A stretch of DNA of 64,000 nt from Sipunculus nudus (taxonomy: Eukaryota; Annelida; Sipuncula; Golfingiida; Sipunculidae), in contig CM049307.1 of NCBI GenBank assembly GCA_026874595.1, forward strand, positions 53,858,370 through 53,922,369. Reading direction: 5' to 3'. The translations under genes were made by a program, and so were the position numbers. The notes under the pieces are model-generated. The model saw only the letters and a list, made by a program, of their open reading frames with translations, was not told where the DNA came from and searched no databases. Position 1 is the first letter of the stretch. Each line of letters opens with the position of its first letter. This document shows positions 37,857 to 50,578 of this stretch, in pieces.

Positions 37857-39421
37857 CAGGGTTGGCTGCTAAATGCCACTGGCATTTCACGGGAAATACC
37901 ATCATGGACAAATACCACCTCTGGCAATAAGTGGCAAATAAATGGCCAATATGAACAAAAGGTGTCATTTTGGTGTTTCATCACTATAAAATGTAAAATA
38001 ATAATTTAAAAAAAAAACACTAAAAACCATAAACATCCAAATTAACATAAGAACTGTTCAGGACAGATAAATTGGAAATCATTGGGTAGAGAAATTTACC
38101 ATTTTCAGTGCAAATTTGGATGACGGCCTGAGACTACTTAGCAGAATAACAGTATATTTACTTGTAAATTTACCAGTTCAGGAACAATTTATGCATATAT
38201 AACCACACCTAAACTAAATTATCACTTTATTACATATTAAACCAGTCAGTTTGTTAGCCTTGCAGAAATTGATTGCTAACCAGCTAGCTGGACTGTCTTC
38301 TGTGTCCCAGGGATTTTGCTTTTGAGTTAGTTTGTTCAAACATTGAGAAAATAGGCACCACAGAAGCAGGCATGATAAGCAGTTTGTGAGCAGTTTCACA
38401 AAGGAAAAGGACAAACAGCATTGTGTTTTAACACGCCTGACCACCAGGTATTGGGAGATGTATCTGCATGTGGTCACAGAATCTTAGAGAATGTCTGCTG
38501 AAAGTTTGTTGTTATCCATGAATAACAGCAGTTCGGGTAAAAGGGAATAACTTGAATGTGATATCAGTTCTTGAGCTTGCTGGAGCTGCTAGCTGCATAT
38601 TTGTCTACCTTTTAACCTGTCTAACAAGGACAATGCAAGTTAGCCAGAAAATGAATATTGGTGACAAGGTTTGTTCAAGGCAACACTGTTCTATGTTGTG
38701 ATGAGGTTCCAGTTGCTCGTATTCCAGCAGACTTTGCCTTCTCTCACAGGCATCAGCAATGGTTGTTGAATCAGATAATGTATAAAGCAATGCTTTAGCC
38801 ACAGGTTCAGGATGATCTAGCAAGTTCTTAGCCTTGTATGCATATCATGCTTTTACCAATTAAGGTTAGGTTAATCACACACATGCAGAGAAACAACCCC
38901 TTGGCATAGATTGGTGAGGGAAGCACCTACCTCTCTAGTCTGTGAGTTGGTGTCCTGATATTACATAGGATACCACTTTGTTTTTGATGCACTATGATTC
39001 GGTGACTGCCTAGAGCTGAACACCACAAACATAACTATCAGTTTAGAAACCAGTCCCTTTTAATACACAGGTAACCCCCTATCTATTACAAACTGTCTTG
39101 CCAAAACTTCTGTAAAGAATACAACCCTACAAACACATATAATCACATATATGTCACAGTGCAGATGGGAATCAATTTGATTTCCATCTATACTGTGACA
39201 TATACAAGCCTTTAAATCCATTCCTACAATACTTGCTTTATTCAAATTTTATGTTTAATTCTATAACACTAAATATATTTTTAGTAGGCTAAGGCAGCAT
39301 TTAACTTAGTGTGCCATTATAGACCAGTAATTGCCAGTATTTCCCAGCAAAAAGTGGCATTCCCCGGGATTTACCACTGGCATGGACTTTTTGAGTATTT
39401 GCCGGCATTTTTCCAGCCCTG
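37857..39421. mobile_element. hAT-type non-autonomous element inserted in gypsy pol
   Basis: Ends CAGGGTTGGCTGCTAAATGCC (first 9 bases CAGGGTTGG) and GGCATTTTTCCAGCCCTG; CAGGG termini with short inverted repeats. It separates YFDQKK (right) from PLALQTDASKK (left), which are contiguous in intact gypsy elements. Flanks are T-rich (TTCTTTTC / CTTTTTTT), an imperfect 8-bp duplication. About 1.56 kb, no transposase seen. Confidence 0.72.
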
Positions 39422-40110
39422 CTTTTTTTGGTCGAAGTATGCCAAATCATGTGTGGAAACAAGGAATTCTTTCAGTTTATCAAAGTCTTCTTTGATGTCA
39501 AGTGCACATGTAAAGTCTATATCTTTCTTTGTCAGCTTTCTGAGGGGTGCTGTAAGCAGAGACAAGTTTGGTGTGAATCGACTGAGATAATTCGCCATTC
39601 CCAGAACTGATGTTTTTGGGTGGTTTCATTCTTTTGATGGCATCAACTTTCATAGGATCAGCCTCTAAACCTTAGTAAGATATGTAGTGCCCAAAGAATT
39701 TTATCTTGATCTGCTTTATTGTACATTTCTCTGGTTTAAGTCTGAGACCTACCTATGCGCTATAACACATTTAAGAAGTTTCTGTCATGGTCTTCTTTAG
39801 TCATTCCAAACACAAGTATGTCTTCGGTAATTCCCTTAATGCCAGGCAAAAGTCTGATCCTTTGTCTTTTGAAAGAGGTTCTGAGCTAAAGCAAGGCCAA
39901 AGGGAAGATGTTTGAAGCAGTACTGTCTGTATGGAGTATTGAATGTTGTCAGCATTTTAAGAGTCTTCATCGAGTTTGATGTTCATGTATCCGAATCTAG
40001 CATCTAGTATGCTGAATATTTTTGCACCTGCGATTTTCAGCAGTACGTCGTCAAGGGTCTGTGTGTAGTGGTGTTCTAGCTTTAGATACCTCATTCCATA
40101 ATTGGGTTTG
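39422..40110 (-). pseudogene. Gypsy reverse transcriptase remnant
   Basis: Motif A FSILDARFGYMNIKLDE, then frame breaks, the PYRQYCFKHLPFGL block in another frame, and the active-site block read as ITEDILVFG where the family has a DD pair. The connection domain (YLSRFTPNLSLLTAPLRKLT) is at 39500-39590. Multiple stops. Confidence 0.8.
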
Positions 40111-40738
40111 CTGATGATTTTTAAAAACACATTTTGCCCCAGTGGCCTAATTTACCACACACTTCACATGTGGATCCTGCTGCTTGGCACCTAGCCCCAC
40201 TTTGATTTCCTTGTTTGCAATTCCAGCACTGTCCTGTGTGGTACTGGTTTGTCTTGAATATGTCTTGTGGTTTGTCTATTGTCCTGTCTGCTTCGAAACA
40301 GATGTACCTTTTTTGTGTCCTGAATATCTTTCTTTTGTGTTTGTGTAGCCTCATATGATCTGGCTATAGCCAGTGCACTGTCAAGAGTAAGCGATTTGTC
40401 TTTGGAAATTTATTTTCTTTGTACATCATTGCTGACCCCAGGTATCAGAGCGTCTAAAAGTTGCTCTTCAGTGTCTCCTAAAGGCAGTTATCAGCTGGGA
40501 TTCTGGTTTTTGTCATTAAAGCATCAACTGTCTCACCAGCCTCTTGTTTTAAAGCACGTTAGTGAAACCTTGCAACTCTAAAATTCGACTTTGGCTTTAC
40601 ATAGTCCCAAAATGTACCAGTGCACCTCAAGTTTCTTTTAATGTTGATCTTTCAGCTTCCTGTTATTTCTGATGTCTCGGCCTCCCTCACCAACCCAAAA
40701 CATTAGACATTGAACTTTGACAAGTTCTTTCTTCACCA
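40111..40738 (-). pseudogene. Gypsy gag remnant with zinc knuckle
   Basis: CWNCKQGNQSGARCQ and CEVCGKLGHWGKMC resemble the paired CCHC knuckles. Upstream are the phrases LLDALIPGVSNDVQR and SLTLDSALAIARSYEAT, typical of the gag tail in this group. Interrupted by stops. No clear primer-binding site was recognised beside the 5' LTR. Confidence 0.7.
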
Positions 40739-40958
40739 TATTATGTTATGTTCCAGTGAATATATAATCCACAAAGTGTATATGTGTGTATTTATTGTAT
40801 CTGACATGATACATATAATGATATATGCACTGGTAGACAAGACTGTCCAGTCGGATGGTGTAGCACAGACTGCTGATACAGTCAGTTGGGTCAGTGACTC
40901 ATTGTAACAGATATACATGCATGAGGGTGTTGTACGTGCATGGAGTCATATTACAACA
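40739..40958 (-). repeat. 5' LTR of gypsy element
   Basis: About 220 bp; begins TGTTGTAATATGAC in element orientation. Differs from the 3' LTR by scattered substitutions and small indels, so the insertion is not recent. Confidence 0.85.
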
Positions 40959-41880
40959 GTAACGCTTAGCCAATAAACCATACACGAAATCATGGAAACC
41001 TTAGGGATTCAGGTAATTTGGTATAACGCAGTATATATTGATATATCAGTTTATTGATTGATTGGAAAAGACCTGTTATATCATTAAATTTCAGAGACTC
41101 CAGTCATGAAAACATCAATATTCATCAATATTGTGCTCCTTATATATATATAAACCTGAGATAACTTATTTTGAATGACAGTTTGGAGTTTCAGTCTTGT
41201 TACTGTTGGATAGTGTAGAATGGGGGTTCCTGTCAATCAGAACATGGAACGTTATGTAGACAAATTTTTCCAATCAGTGTGAAAATGATTATATGCATTT
41301 ACAAAACACAGACACATTGCATATAATTATATATATGATATAAATTAGGGAAAATATCTATTATAATAGAAATGGTTAATAATTTATTTATTTATTATCC
41401 TCTGAGGGAAAGGCATTGTAAGCTTTGAAGCCTAATGTGTGATATAGAACCTACTGCCATTAAATATGTATAAATATATATTTGGTAGAGGGTATTAAAA
41501 AATGTCAAATTATTTCCGTTGAAAATGCCTTACCGTTGAATGCTCGGATGATGTATCACAAATGTGGAGGCAATAAAATTGATTTGTTGAAATAATATCT
41601 TACGTTCTGTTTTGCGAACATTTGAAGAAACCATAAACAGATTCATTAAAGAACTAAGTTCTGTTAACAGGATGTGAAAGACCATATTCATGCATCTATA
41701 AAGACAAAGCAAAGAAAAAATACTTTGAAATATTGGAATCTCTTCACGCAAAATGCTATATATTGCATCATGTTGTGCCTGGTTGAGTGAACATGCAACC
41801 ATCGCAACAGGCCATATTCAGAGGAAACACAAATCTGGTTTTGTTCCGCAGATGTATTAGCTTGATGTATGACCTCTAAT
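40959..41880. other. Intergenic, no feature recognised
   Basis: AT-rich sequence without recognised gene or repeat ends. Confidence 0.5.
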
Positions 41881-42056
41881 CAGGGGCGGATCGAGGTAAG
41901 GAAAGACCGAGGGAGACTAATGACTGAACCTAAAAAAAGTCCACAGTTCCAGAAAAGGGGAATGCAGGCCGCATTGTCTTAAATTGTCTGAAACCCTTGG
42001 GGGGGGGGGGGGGGGAAGGTTGCAGCGGCTGAAAAATCCGCTTGGATCTGCTTCTG
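41881..42056. mobile_element. hAT-type MITE, 176 bp
   Basis: Ends CAGGGGCGGATC and GGATCTGCTTCTG, inverse of each other with mismatches, and an internal poly-G run (42000-42015) flanked by CTGAAACCCTTG. Same family as 58741-58956. Confidence 0.7.
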
Positions 42057-45000
42057 CTTATATATGGCACATTTTCTCAAATACCTGGATTACACCGTTT
42101 AAGGTATTGAATAATATTTTCAGGAACTATATATCTTTTACACGTAAAATAACTACTTTAATGTAAGTCAGATATATACTTAAACTTGCACTTTTTCCAT
42201 TTGAAAACAAATGTTCAATAACATAATTGTAATATTTGTATTTTCCTTAAATTGAATTTTCCATCGAATTGTACACAGTGCAGGAGCGATCCAGTGGAAA
42301 ACTAATCTGAATGTTCGTGTGCTTAGTTTACAATACTGTTGTGCATGCTGAATGCGAACATTATTTGATATGTGGCGTCATAAAAAGTGTTCCCCGCCGG
42401 GTACACTTTAACGTGCAATTGATCCCTACACTCCTGCTGCTTTAATTCATGAATTGTGCAGTTCTTTTTTCATTTTTTTAAAAGCCCACTCTTTATGCCA
42501 ATGAGAATAGGTGTCAATAAAGCTGTACAAAATCTAATTGCTTCTGATATAAGTTTGCATGCATTATGTTATGTGATGTGATGTATATCATGTTATATTT
42601 TAAACAAACACTCACACACACGGAAAGGGGATGAACGCATACCTTTGTCTCGATTGTTAGCATATCGAGACAAAAAAAAAAGTATTTTCCATAATACCTT
42701 TATGAATTTTAGAAATCGAAGCAAAAGCAAACATAGCAATATTTCAGAATCCACCATTCTCATTCTTAAGAAAAGCAGAAATGAAATATCAACGTTAAAA
42801 TAAGAGTGGCCATTCCAAGGACAGTTATTTGGACTATAAGACTCTATAGAAGGTTGCATATAAAAAAATAATCTATTAATTCTTTCCTGTTATAAAACAA
42901 ATGATTTTATTGTTACAATTACGATTACAAGTTTTATATATCATATAATGGGGTGAAATTCTGATGTTTACAGGTATATTCTTGTTAGAAATTCTCAGAC
43001 TTATACACCAGAGAAACCCCTTCTTTCTCATGATCATTGCAGGTCATCTGGACAGTTATGTTCTGTAGTTATGCACATTGCCTAAAGTCTCTTTTTTTCA
43101 AATGAGAGCCCACCAGTGTGAATGAATCAGATACTCCGACAAATATTGAGTAAAAAGCTGCCACCAAACTTTGTGTATTGTGGTGAATGAATTCAATTTG
43201 TAGGTACAATAACATCTGTCCAGCTTAGCAAGATCAACTAAAGTGACACTGCGAAGACCATATCAAACAATCACGTTTGACATTCAATATCCCTTTTAAT
43301 ACAACCTTAATTTATCCTATAAAAATCAACTCGGAATATCCCACAGTGACTGACAAGACATATTCATCTCTCAAATTGGGACAAGAGAGTTGTCATTAGT
43401 TGTTACTCTTTCGAGTAAACATGTCAGCCCTTCCAAACATTGTTTTACTAAAATTAAATAAACCTTTTGCCGGAGCCTGAATTGAAACACCATACTGTAG
43501 TTTGCAAAGTGGTAACTCTTGTGCAACACCATCATACATATATGCTGTTGCAAGAAGGTACTTTATATTTTAATTCACCAGTCGGGACACAAGGCGTGAA
43601 TATTTTCAAGATAAAAACTTGGCATGGAGCTTCTAAACAACACAGAGTTTGGTAAATATTCCATGCATTAAGGATTCTTTTAAGGAATAGGGACAAAAGT
43701 ACGATTTAACAACATTACCGACATGGTCTTCATTTGAAAAATTATGAATATGATTATTATTATTTATAATATTAATAATGATAATATTAGCAAGAAAATT
43801 ATAAAAAATAATATACGTTATAATAAAAATATAAATAAGAAATAAATAGAATTTAACAAATTGTTCGTGTGGACTTACCAGAGATTTACTTACAGATGGA
43901 AAGATCTCTCAATTGTTTCGTAATCTATTTTGTAACAAGTTTCCCATTCATAAATGTTACGGAGAAACAGCCGCAGATGTACATGATGCGTCATATAGTG
44001 AGAATATCCACACAAAAATGCCAAATTATTTAAAGTTTTGAGATTGATGTCGCTACCCCTTTATCGAACACTGACAAGTTTAATTCTTCAAGTCAGATTG
44101 AGTGTTGTATCTAACTTTGCAGTAGAAAGGAAAGATCGAAGATTCCCCCCCCTCCCCCCCCCCCCCCCCCCCACAATTTCCTTTTGTATTCAAGGAAGAG
44201 TTAATCTATTCATCATGGGTGTCGACCATATTGTTCCATAAATATCACGTAGTGTTGAGCGAGAAATCGGACGAGAACACAATCATTTGTTTCTTTCCTG
44301 TTTGTTGTATTCTGATATTGTTATCGAATGTTGAATGAATTATGTAGTACATGTATGACATGAATTCTCGTGTATAGGGTTAATAGCTGTATGCATACGC
44401 AGGAAATTCTGGTCATCATGGATACATATCGAAAACACTTGGGATGTATTTTAGCGACTCTGAGAGATTCTCTCGACATACGAAATCAGTCCATTTTTTT
44501 TCTGAGAAAATGTGGGTTCAGTTCAAGTTCTAGCTTAACTATGACATGTATGTTTATAAAGAACCCACATATAGTTAATTTGTCAATGACGTCACGTACA
44601 TATATAATTGTCAAGAAAAATAGGTCAAGAATTGATGCTTATTTTTCCTATATAACATATAAAAATGATAAAATGATATATTAATGTATTATTTATAGTA
44701 AATACAGTAATAGCCTTGACCTTAAAAGGCATTGACCCACATTTATTCAAACGAAAATGTGGGTTCATTTGTTATTAAAGCCTCCGAAGTTCATCCCCGT
44801 ACAATGCACTTATACCGAATAAGGGAAGCGGGATGCAACGAAATATTTGTAGCATGTAGTCTTTTAGACTTTTGCACAGAAAACAGTTTCAGATTTGTAA
44901 ATATATATATAAATATTACCATTTATGAATATTGAAGCTTATTATATCGTCAGTAACTGTTCCTTTGGCTTGTCCACCCAATGCATCCTTTTGCATTTCC

Positions 45001-45280
45001 CGTGGCTGGTAGGAAAATAGTTCCATATGATAACAAGCTTGAAATGTTATTTGAGCCTTGGGATGAGAGCAAAGTATACCGGTGTTTGTACTGACTGTTA
45101 GTTCAGTCGGTCCAGATCTTTACAGTTTCTACATCGGGCAGCTCCTTTCCCAGGTAATCTAGGACATTGGAAGTGCAAGCTGTAACCATCTTTTTCTCGT
45201 TGTTTTTAACGTCTGATGCTGTTACCAAAATGTTGGTCCTTTACTTGTGTCAGTTGGTAACCGTGTATATTGTTATCAGC
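42057..45280. other. Intergenic, no gene recognised
   Basis: Poly-C tract at about 44146-44172. AAAATGTGGGTTCA occurs at about 44507 and 44754, with reverse-type CCCACAT words between (44562, 44736), suggesting a small inverted structure. No conserved coding sequence recognised. Confidence 0.45.
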
Positions 45281-45289
45281 CCTCAGCCT

Positions 45290-45790
45290 TACAGGCTGAT
45301 GGGGCTATACTCTTTAACCAAGCCTTCCGGCGTCCGTTAACTTTTATCTTGTGGGCGGGATATCTCTAAAAGGAGTCACCGTAAAAAATGTCTTACTTCG
45401 TAGCTGATGTATATTAAAAAATCTCGGTCAAGTTCGAAGATGACCTTCACATATTTTTCAACGCTAATAATACAAACAAAAACTTAGAAATTTATTTCTC
45501 AGGAACCACTGGTTGGATAAGGATAAAACCTGCTAAGATCATATTAGCACTGGTGGTCTAGGACTGTGACTGTTGCACGATTTAAGGGGCGCCACCCACA
45601 ATTTATGCTTTTTAAAGAATACTTATCGGCTGTTTCAATATATTAACTTTGTGAGCGGGATATCTCCAAACGTATCTAATACAGGAACTTTTTTACTTAA
45701 TTGCTGATGAATATCAGCAAAATCTCGGTCAGGTTTGAAGATGGGTGACCTTGACCTATTTTTAAGGACACAAAGCTTATAATTTCAAGG
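45290..45790 (+). repeat. Tandem-core repeat, two ~300-bp units
   Basis: The phrases GGCGGGATATCTCTAAA (about 45355) and GAGCGGGATATCTCCAAA (about 45652), each followed by TCTCGGTCA(A/G)GTT(C/T)GAAGATG, mark two units. A short stem (CAGCCTTACAGGCTG) precedes the first at about 45285. Likely another tandem-core non-autonomous family. Confidence 0.55.
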
Positions 45791-46160
45791 CCTTTGGATA
45801 ATATGGATTTCAAGAGGATTCAGTTATACTAAAAAATTATATTTCTCCTCAATAATCTTCCAATTATCGATCTCATGTCAAGCAATTTGAGAATATTACT
45901 ATCAATATTAGCCTAGTTTTTAAAACGTTCAATTATTCTAAATTGGATATCATTCAAATCAAATTCGATAAAACTAATAGAAATGTCGAAAATGTACTAC
46001 CAAAAGAGTGTTGTATATATATTTCACAAAATGTGGTGATTATGAAGACTAATGAAATTCTGGGATGAGGCTTTTCCCCTCCCTTTCTTCATATAATGGA
46101 AAGGGTGTTGTCCGGGAGAGATTTTAAACAAGGGTGCTTTTATGGAAGGGGGGGGGGGGG

Positions 46161-46223
46161 CTATTCCCATGGGTGAGTATCCATACTATGGGGCTATTCC
46201 CATAGGTGAGTATCCATACTGTG
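46161..46223. repeat. 33-bp tandem duplication
   Basis: Two copies of CTATTCCCAT(G/A)GGTGAGTATCC followed by ATACT(A/G)TGG, preceded by a poly-G run (46148-46160). Confidence 0.9.
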
Positions 46224-49200
46224 GATTATCCCTCTCACATTTTCTAACAAAACAAGGCCTTTGGATAATATTGCAAAAAAGAGAGGACTTGTTTTGCTGG
46301 ACACAAATACATCAAATTTGGGGTGCCGGTGTTGACAAGAGTTCTAAATTTCCTCATTCATCTAAAAGGAAGAAAAACGCTATTGCTGCCATATTCCTCT
46401 GTTTGAACCGATAGTCGTCAGTAGAAGAGCGGTTTATTCATTGTCTGTAACAGGTAAGTAAACTGCTTTTCATTTTATGACCGTTTTAAGTGGAATATTC
46501 CGCCTCTAGTTACGATGTAATACTAAAAGTTTAGGCCCAGGAAACAGAAGCCAGATGAAAGTTATCAATATACAGTAGAAGAATTGAAAAGTTGAATAAG
46601 ACTTCTCTAAACACTATATCATAGGCGTATTCCAGAGGGGGGCACAAGGGAAACTTGTCAATCCCCTTTAGCGTTCCTCTTTTTTTGCGCTGCTTTGCAC
46701 ACTTCCTACGTCAGTTTCAGTCAAAAGGCAATACATCCATAAATGTCCCCCGGCATTTCTCCCTGTTTCAGCCTTTCTTTCTTTTAAGAGAAAAAGCAAC
46801 CCTGCAGTGGCTGCATACGTAGAGTTATCTCTTGGTCAATGGACTCTCATACGCGACTGACATATTTTTGTACTACAATAATTTTGTACAGTTTGTATTA
46901 CAACATGCAATTGGTAAGGCAAAAATTAAAAATAAGGTTTAGTTCTAGTTCTAGTTTCTAAAAGGCACAGTTTTCTTAGAAATCAATGCGGGCGGGCGTT
47001 TTTTTTTTTTTTTTTTTTTTTTTGTTTGTTTGTTTGCTTCGATAAAAATGTCTAATGATAAGGGAAAAGCCTGATAATAACGTATATTTTGCTTAGCTAG
47101 TAAAAGCACTACATATCAAAGGAAATTTGATCAAAATTGTATGATTTTCTTCTTTTGGAAGTAAAACCCGAGCGACTGGAGCTAAAAATATTGCAAAATC
47201 GAAATAAAAAGTTTTGATGCGGGGGTTTAAAATTGACGCGGGCGGTGCCTGAGAACCATACCTTTTATTTTTTTATTTTTGGCCTAACTTTTAATTTTTT
47301 TGCCCTTATTTGGTCCGACAAATTCCATTTTTTTCGTACGTCAAAATTTAAGACAGCGCTTAATATCCCCTTCTTTACAATTGGCTTGATAAAGTATATA
47401 TGGGCAACTGAACACATGATCTTGTTATATTTGCTTTACACATTTCATTTCCCTTTAGTGATGCTGAGAGTGAAGTAAGGGTAAAAGTTTTGTCTTACCC
47501 TTGTGCCCCCTATAAGGCAAAATCCTAGATCTACCCCTGTATATCAATTTGTCAAAAATGAGATAATTGCTAAACGGTTCTTAGATCAGTTGGCTAAAAG
47601 TGATTTAAAATAAATAAATATGCCGTTCAGCTGAAATGGGACTGACAGATTTGAACAAGAGACCAAAGCATCAGGCCCTACATTGACTTAAATAGTGAGC
47701 ATGGTCCAATATAGAAACAGTGAACTTGAAAAGACAATTTCAGCTGTCATACAAAATAGGTGGATGTCATGGTTGTGGCCAAGCAATGTGTTCACGTATC
47801 TGTCACATTTAATGCCAACCGTGCCTGCTGTTGTTTGGAAATCGTTCGAAATCTATTACTAGAGATTACATGAAGTATGCAATCACATGAAGTCGTTTAA
47901 TTGTGTGATTTTTAAGAAAAAATTTATCTACATGAAGAAACTAGGCCTACTTTGAAAATAAGTTAAGACTATAGTTTAGTTACAAGTCCAGCAACTACCT
48001 AGCACATAAGGGACTCTAATACTATTAATTAAACCATTTAACCTGTGGCGTCAAGACACCATTGTACGTTTTCCAGAATAGAAACTCAAAGACCATGTGC
48101 AGAGAGGCTTGCCAGGTGTTACTACACACCCGGATATTATTTTAAAAAACACTTAATAACATATATTTTTTTAAAATAATTAAACCGATTTTTATCGTCC
48201 GGAAAAGTATGAAGGTAAGGCTTAAGTTTCGCTTACCGGCGACTGCCCACTTACAAACAGATATGTAAGTATAAGCAGGTTTAAATTCTCTGTGAACCAA
48301 TAAATTACGGTGCATGAAACGTTTGGGAGACGAACGTTGTATTAGTAACATCTAGCGTATTAACCGTAAACTAGGCATTAGATTGCAGTGCTCGGCCCGG
48401 TCATGCTTCATGTTTCACACAGTTCCGACTGGCAACATGGTGGCAGCCGTTCGTCTCACACGAGTGCTAAACATGAAAGGCTATACTCATCTTAAGAATC
48501 TATATGCCAGACGTGTAAAGAAAAATACTTGTAAGAGGGTTTAACTTTTTCTTATTAGTAGAGATTATATAGTTGTGATCCTGCCTGACCTTTATGGGGT
48601 TTTTTTTCCAGTTTTTTAAAACAAACTGCTCATTGGGGGATCAATCCTTTTTGGTTTTGGACAACTGACAGTGTTGTAAAGGAATAAATGACAGTTCGGT
48701 AAACACATGGTCCTGGTTTTGGATATCTTGATCTCCAATTGTTTTGCCATGGTTTCAATAATGGTCTCGGACTGGTCAGTCTCGACATCACTGCTAAATA
48801 ATAACCTAACAGGCCATAGTTACTCAAGTGCAGGCAGACGAAAACCTACCAGAAGGTTGACTGATTTATTTTATTTGATTCATTGTAGCTTATAGCCATG
48901 TGATACATAATAAATATACAGAATATACAATTTATCAAACATACGTCATTAAAAGATGTAAGCTAATTTTACATACACATCAACACACAAAATACAGGTT
49001 TATAAAAAACAATTGTTGCGTGTACAATTCTATATTTAAAATATTAATTAAGTTCATTAAAAAAGGTTAAATTAAAAACACTGTTCAAAAATTGTAACTA
49101 CCCCCTACACTAAAACTACTTTCATGTAGTTTCCAGCGGAACAACATAAAATATATATACGTACCTATTTGTATGTACCTTGAGTACACACAACCTCGAG

Positions 49201-49540
49201 TGCCCAATAACGATAGTTTTTTTTTCAGGAATGCATGACGATGATAACAGGTTACAAGGAAATTATCTATATTTAATCTGCAAAGCAGGTACCTATTACA
49301 TAAAACATTGCATAATATTTGATATTACCAATAATGCAACAAAAATCACTGCATCAAAGAACCATGCAGCCATGAACTAGGAGCAATAAATGTGTCTGCT
49401 CCCGGAAAAGTGCGTATCTCCATATTTGACCATCAATGACTACTGTAGTTCAAATATCAGAAGAGACCTCGCTAACTTTGCGTGCCAGAAAATTACCTTA
49501 ACTGAGAATATATAGTAGAATTAAACTGAAACCTTAAAAT

Positions 49541-49578
<38 letters not shown>

Positions 49579-50100
49579 GTAAATAGTAATTTCCTGATCA
49601 CCCATTTCCTCAAATATACGATTTCCTGTTTTGTTTTCTGTTTCAAAATTTAGATCTATGACCTTAAGATAACCTAATATTAGTTCCTGCAGCGTCAAAC
49701 GCTTTTTGTAAATCAACCAATACAACACGAAATCTTTATCCATATTAAATCAATTTGTGTGACTACAAAAAATTCTCAATGTCCAGATTGAAACCTCTAC
49801 AAATATATGTACTTAAAGTATTCGAACATCTGGTTATATTTGTGCGTTCTGAAAGTTTAGATGCCATGGGCAAATAGATACTGGTCCATAATATCCTTCA
49901 CAGTTTACAATACCAATCTTGTATAATGAATCAACTCTTGCTCAAAGTCAGTCGGCACGACATGTTTTCAGTGACATTTAAATCCTACAAGAAAATGAGG
50001 ATTTGTACGTTCTTAATAATTATAATGTTAAAACAGGCAAGGCTGCTTGTTATTTTTATTTTTAGACAATAGTTATCAAATGATCCTAGAGGGGACATGC
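46224..50100. other. Intergenic or downstream of the discoidin gene; no gene recognised
   Basis: Poly-T near 47000-47025 and a (TA)n tract near 49542-49576. No conserved protein recognised. Terminal exon(s) or 3' UTR of the discoidin-type gene may lie here: an acceptor-like TTTTCTTGTAG is readable on the minus strand at about 49983. Confidence 0.45.
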
Positions 50101-50251
50101 CTTTAGATCCCAACGCATACACACATGTGGCCCAGGGTCCTGATTTCTGATAGTGCATGGCGTAGATCCTCACGTACCGCGCCGTCACCGGCGTCACAAG
50201 CTGATGCTCTACGACTGCTTCTAAGTCAGTGGCGACGTTTCCGGCAAATAC
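50101..50251 (-). CDS. F5/8C domain exon, last part
   Basis: Begins VFAGNVATDLEAVVEHQLVT and contains ARYVRIYAMHYQKSGPWATC, the C-terminal strand pair of the domain. Acceptor GGAAAAG lacks a good pyrimidine tract. The 3' limit is uncertain: no consensus donor follows ALGSK, and the frame stays open to 49985. Confidence 0.75.
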
Positions 50252-50515
50252 CTTTTCCGAAGACAGCATATTATTATTATAATTACGAAATAGGCACGAC
50301 TTTTGTCGAGGCGCCTGAATCCCTGAAATGCAATGTACAATGCTAGCTCACCACATCGGAATTAACTGCATATTGTCATGATATAGTGCTCTATGGTAAG
50401 GAACCGGAACTTTATAGTTATACAAATAAAGAGGAATAACATTTTGTCAGACATGATTACTACTACGCAGTTTTGTTGTTGAACTCATCAGTTGTACTTA
50501 TCAGAGTGATGGTTT

Positions 50516-50578
<63 letters not shown>

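Larger units (their letters stand above)
35532..40958 (-). mobile_element. Ty3/gypsy LTR retrotransposon, degenerate, with internal hAT-type insertion
   Basis: Order on the minus strand: 5' LTR (40739-40958), gag remnant with zinc knuckle, reverse transcriptase, RNase H, integrase with H2C2 zinc domain and catalytic core, polypurine tract, 3' LTR (35532-35745). All genes carry stops and frameshifts, so it cannot be autonomous. Similarity is to the K02A2.6-like group of animal Ty3/gypsy elements. No matching target duplication was found (left flank TATTC, right flank GTAAC). It lies 176 bp downstream of the kelch stop codon, in antisense. Confidence 0.85.

Noticed and set aside
35532-40958. 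Intact endogenous retrovirus with envelope
   Set aside because: No env-like frame between integrase and the 3' LTR, and all pol and gag segments are broken; it is a plain degenerate Ty3/gypsy element.
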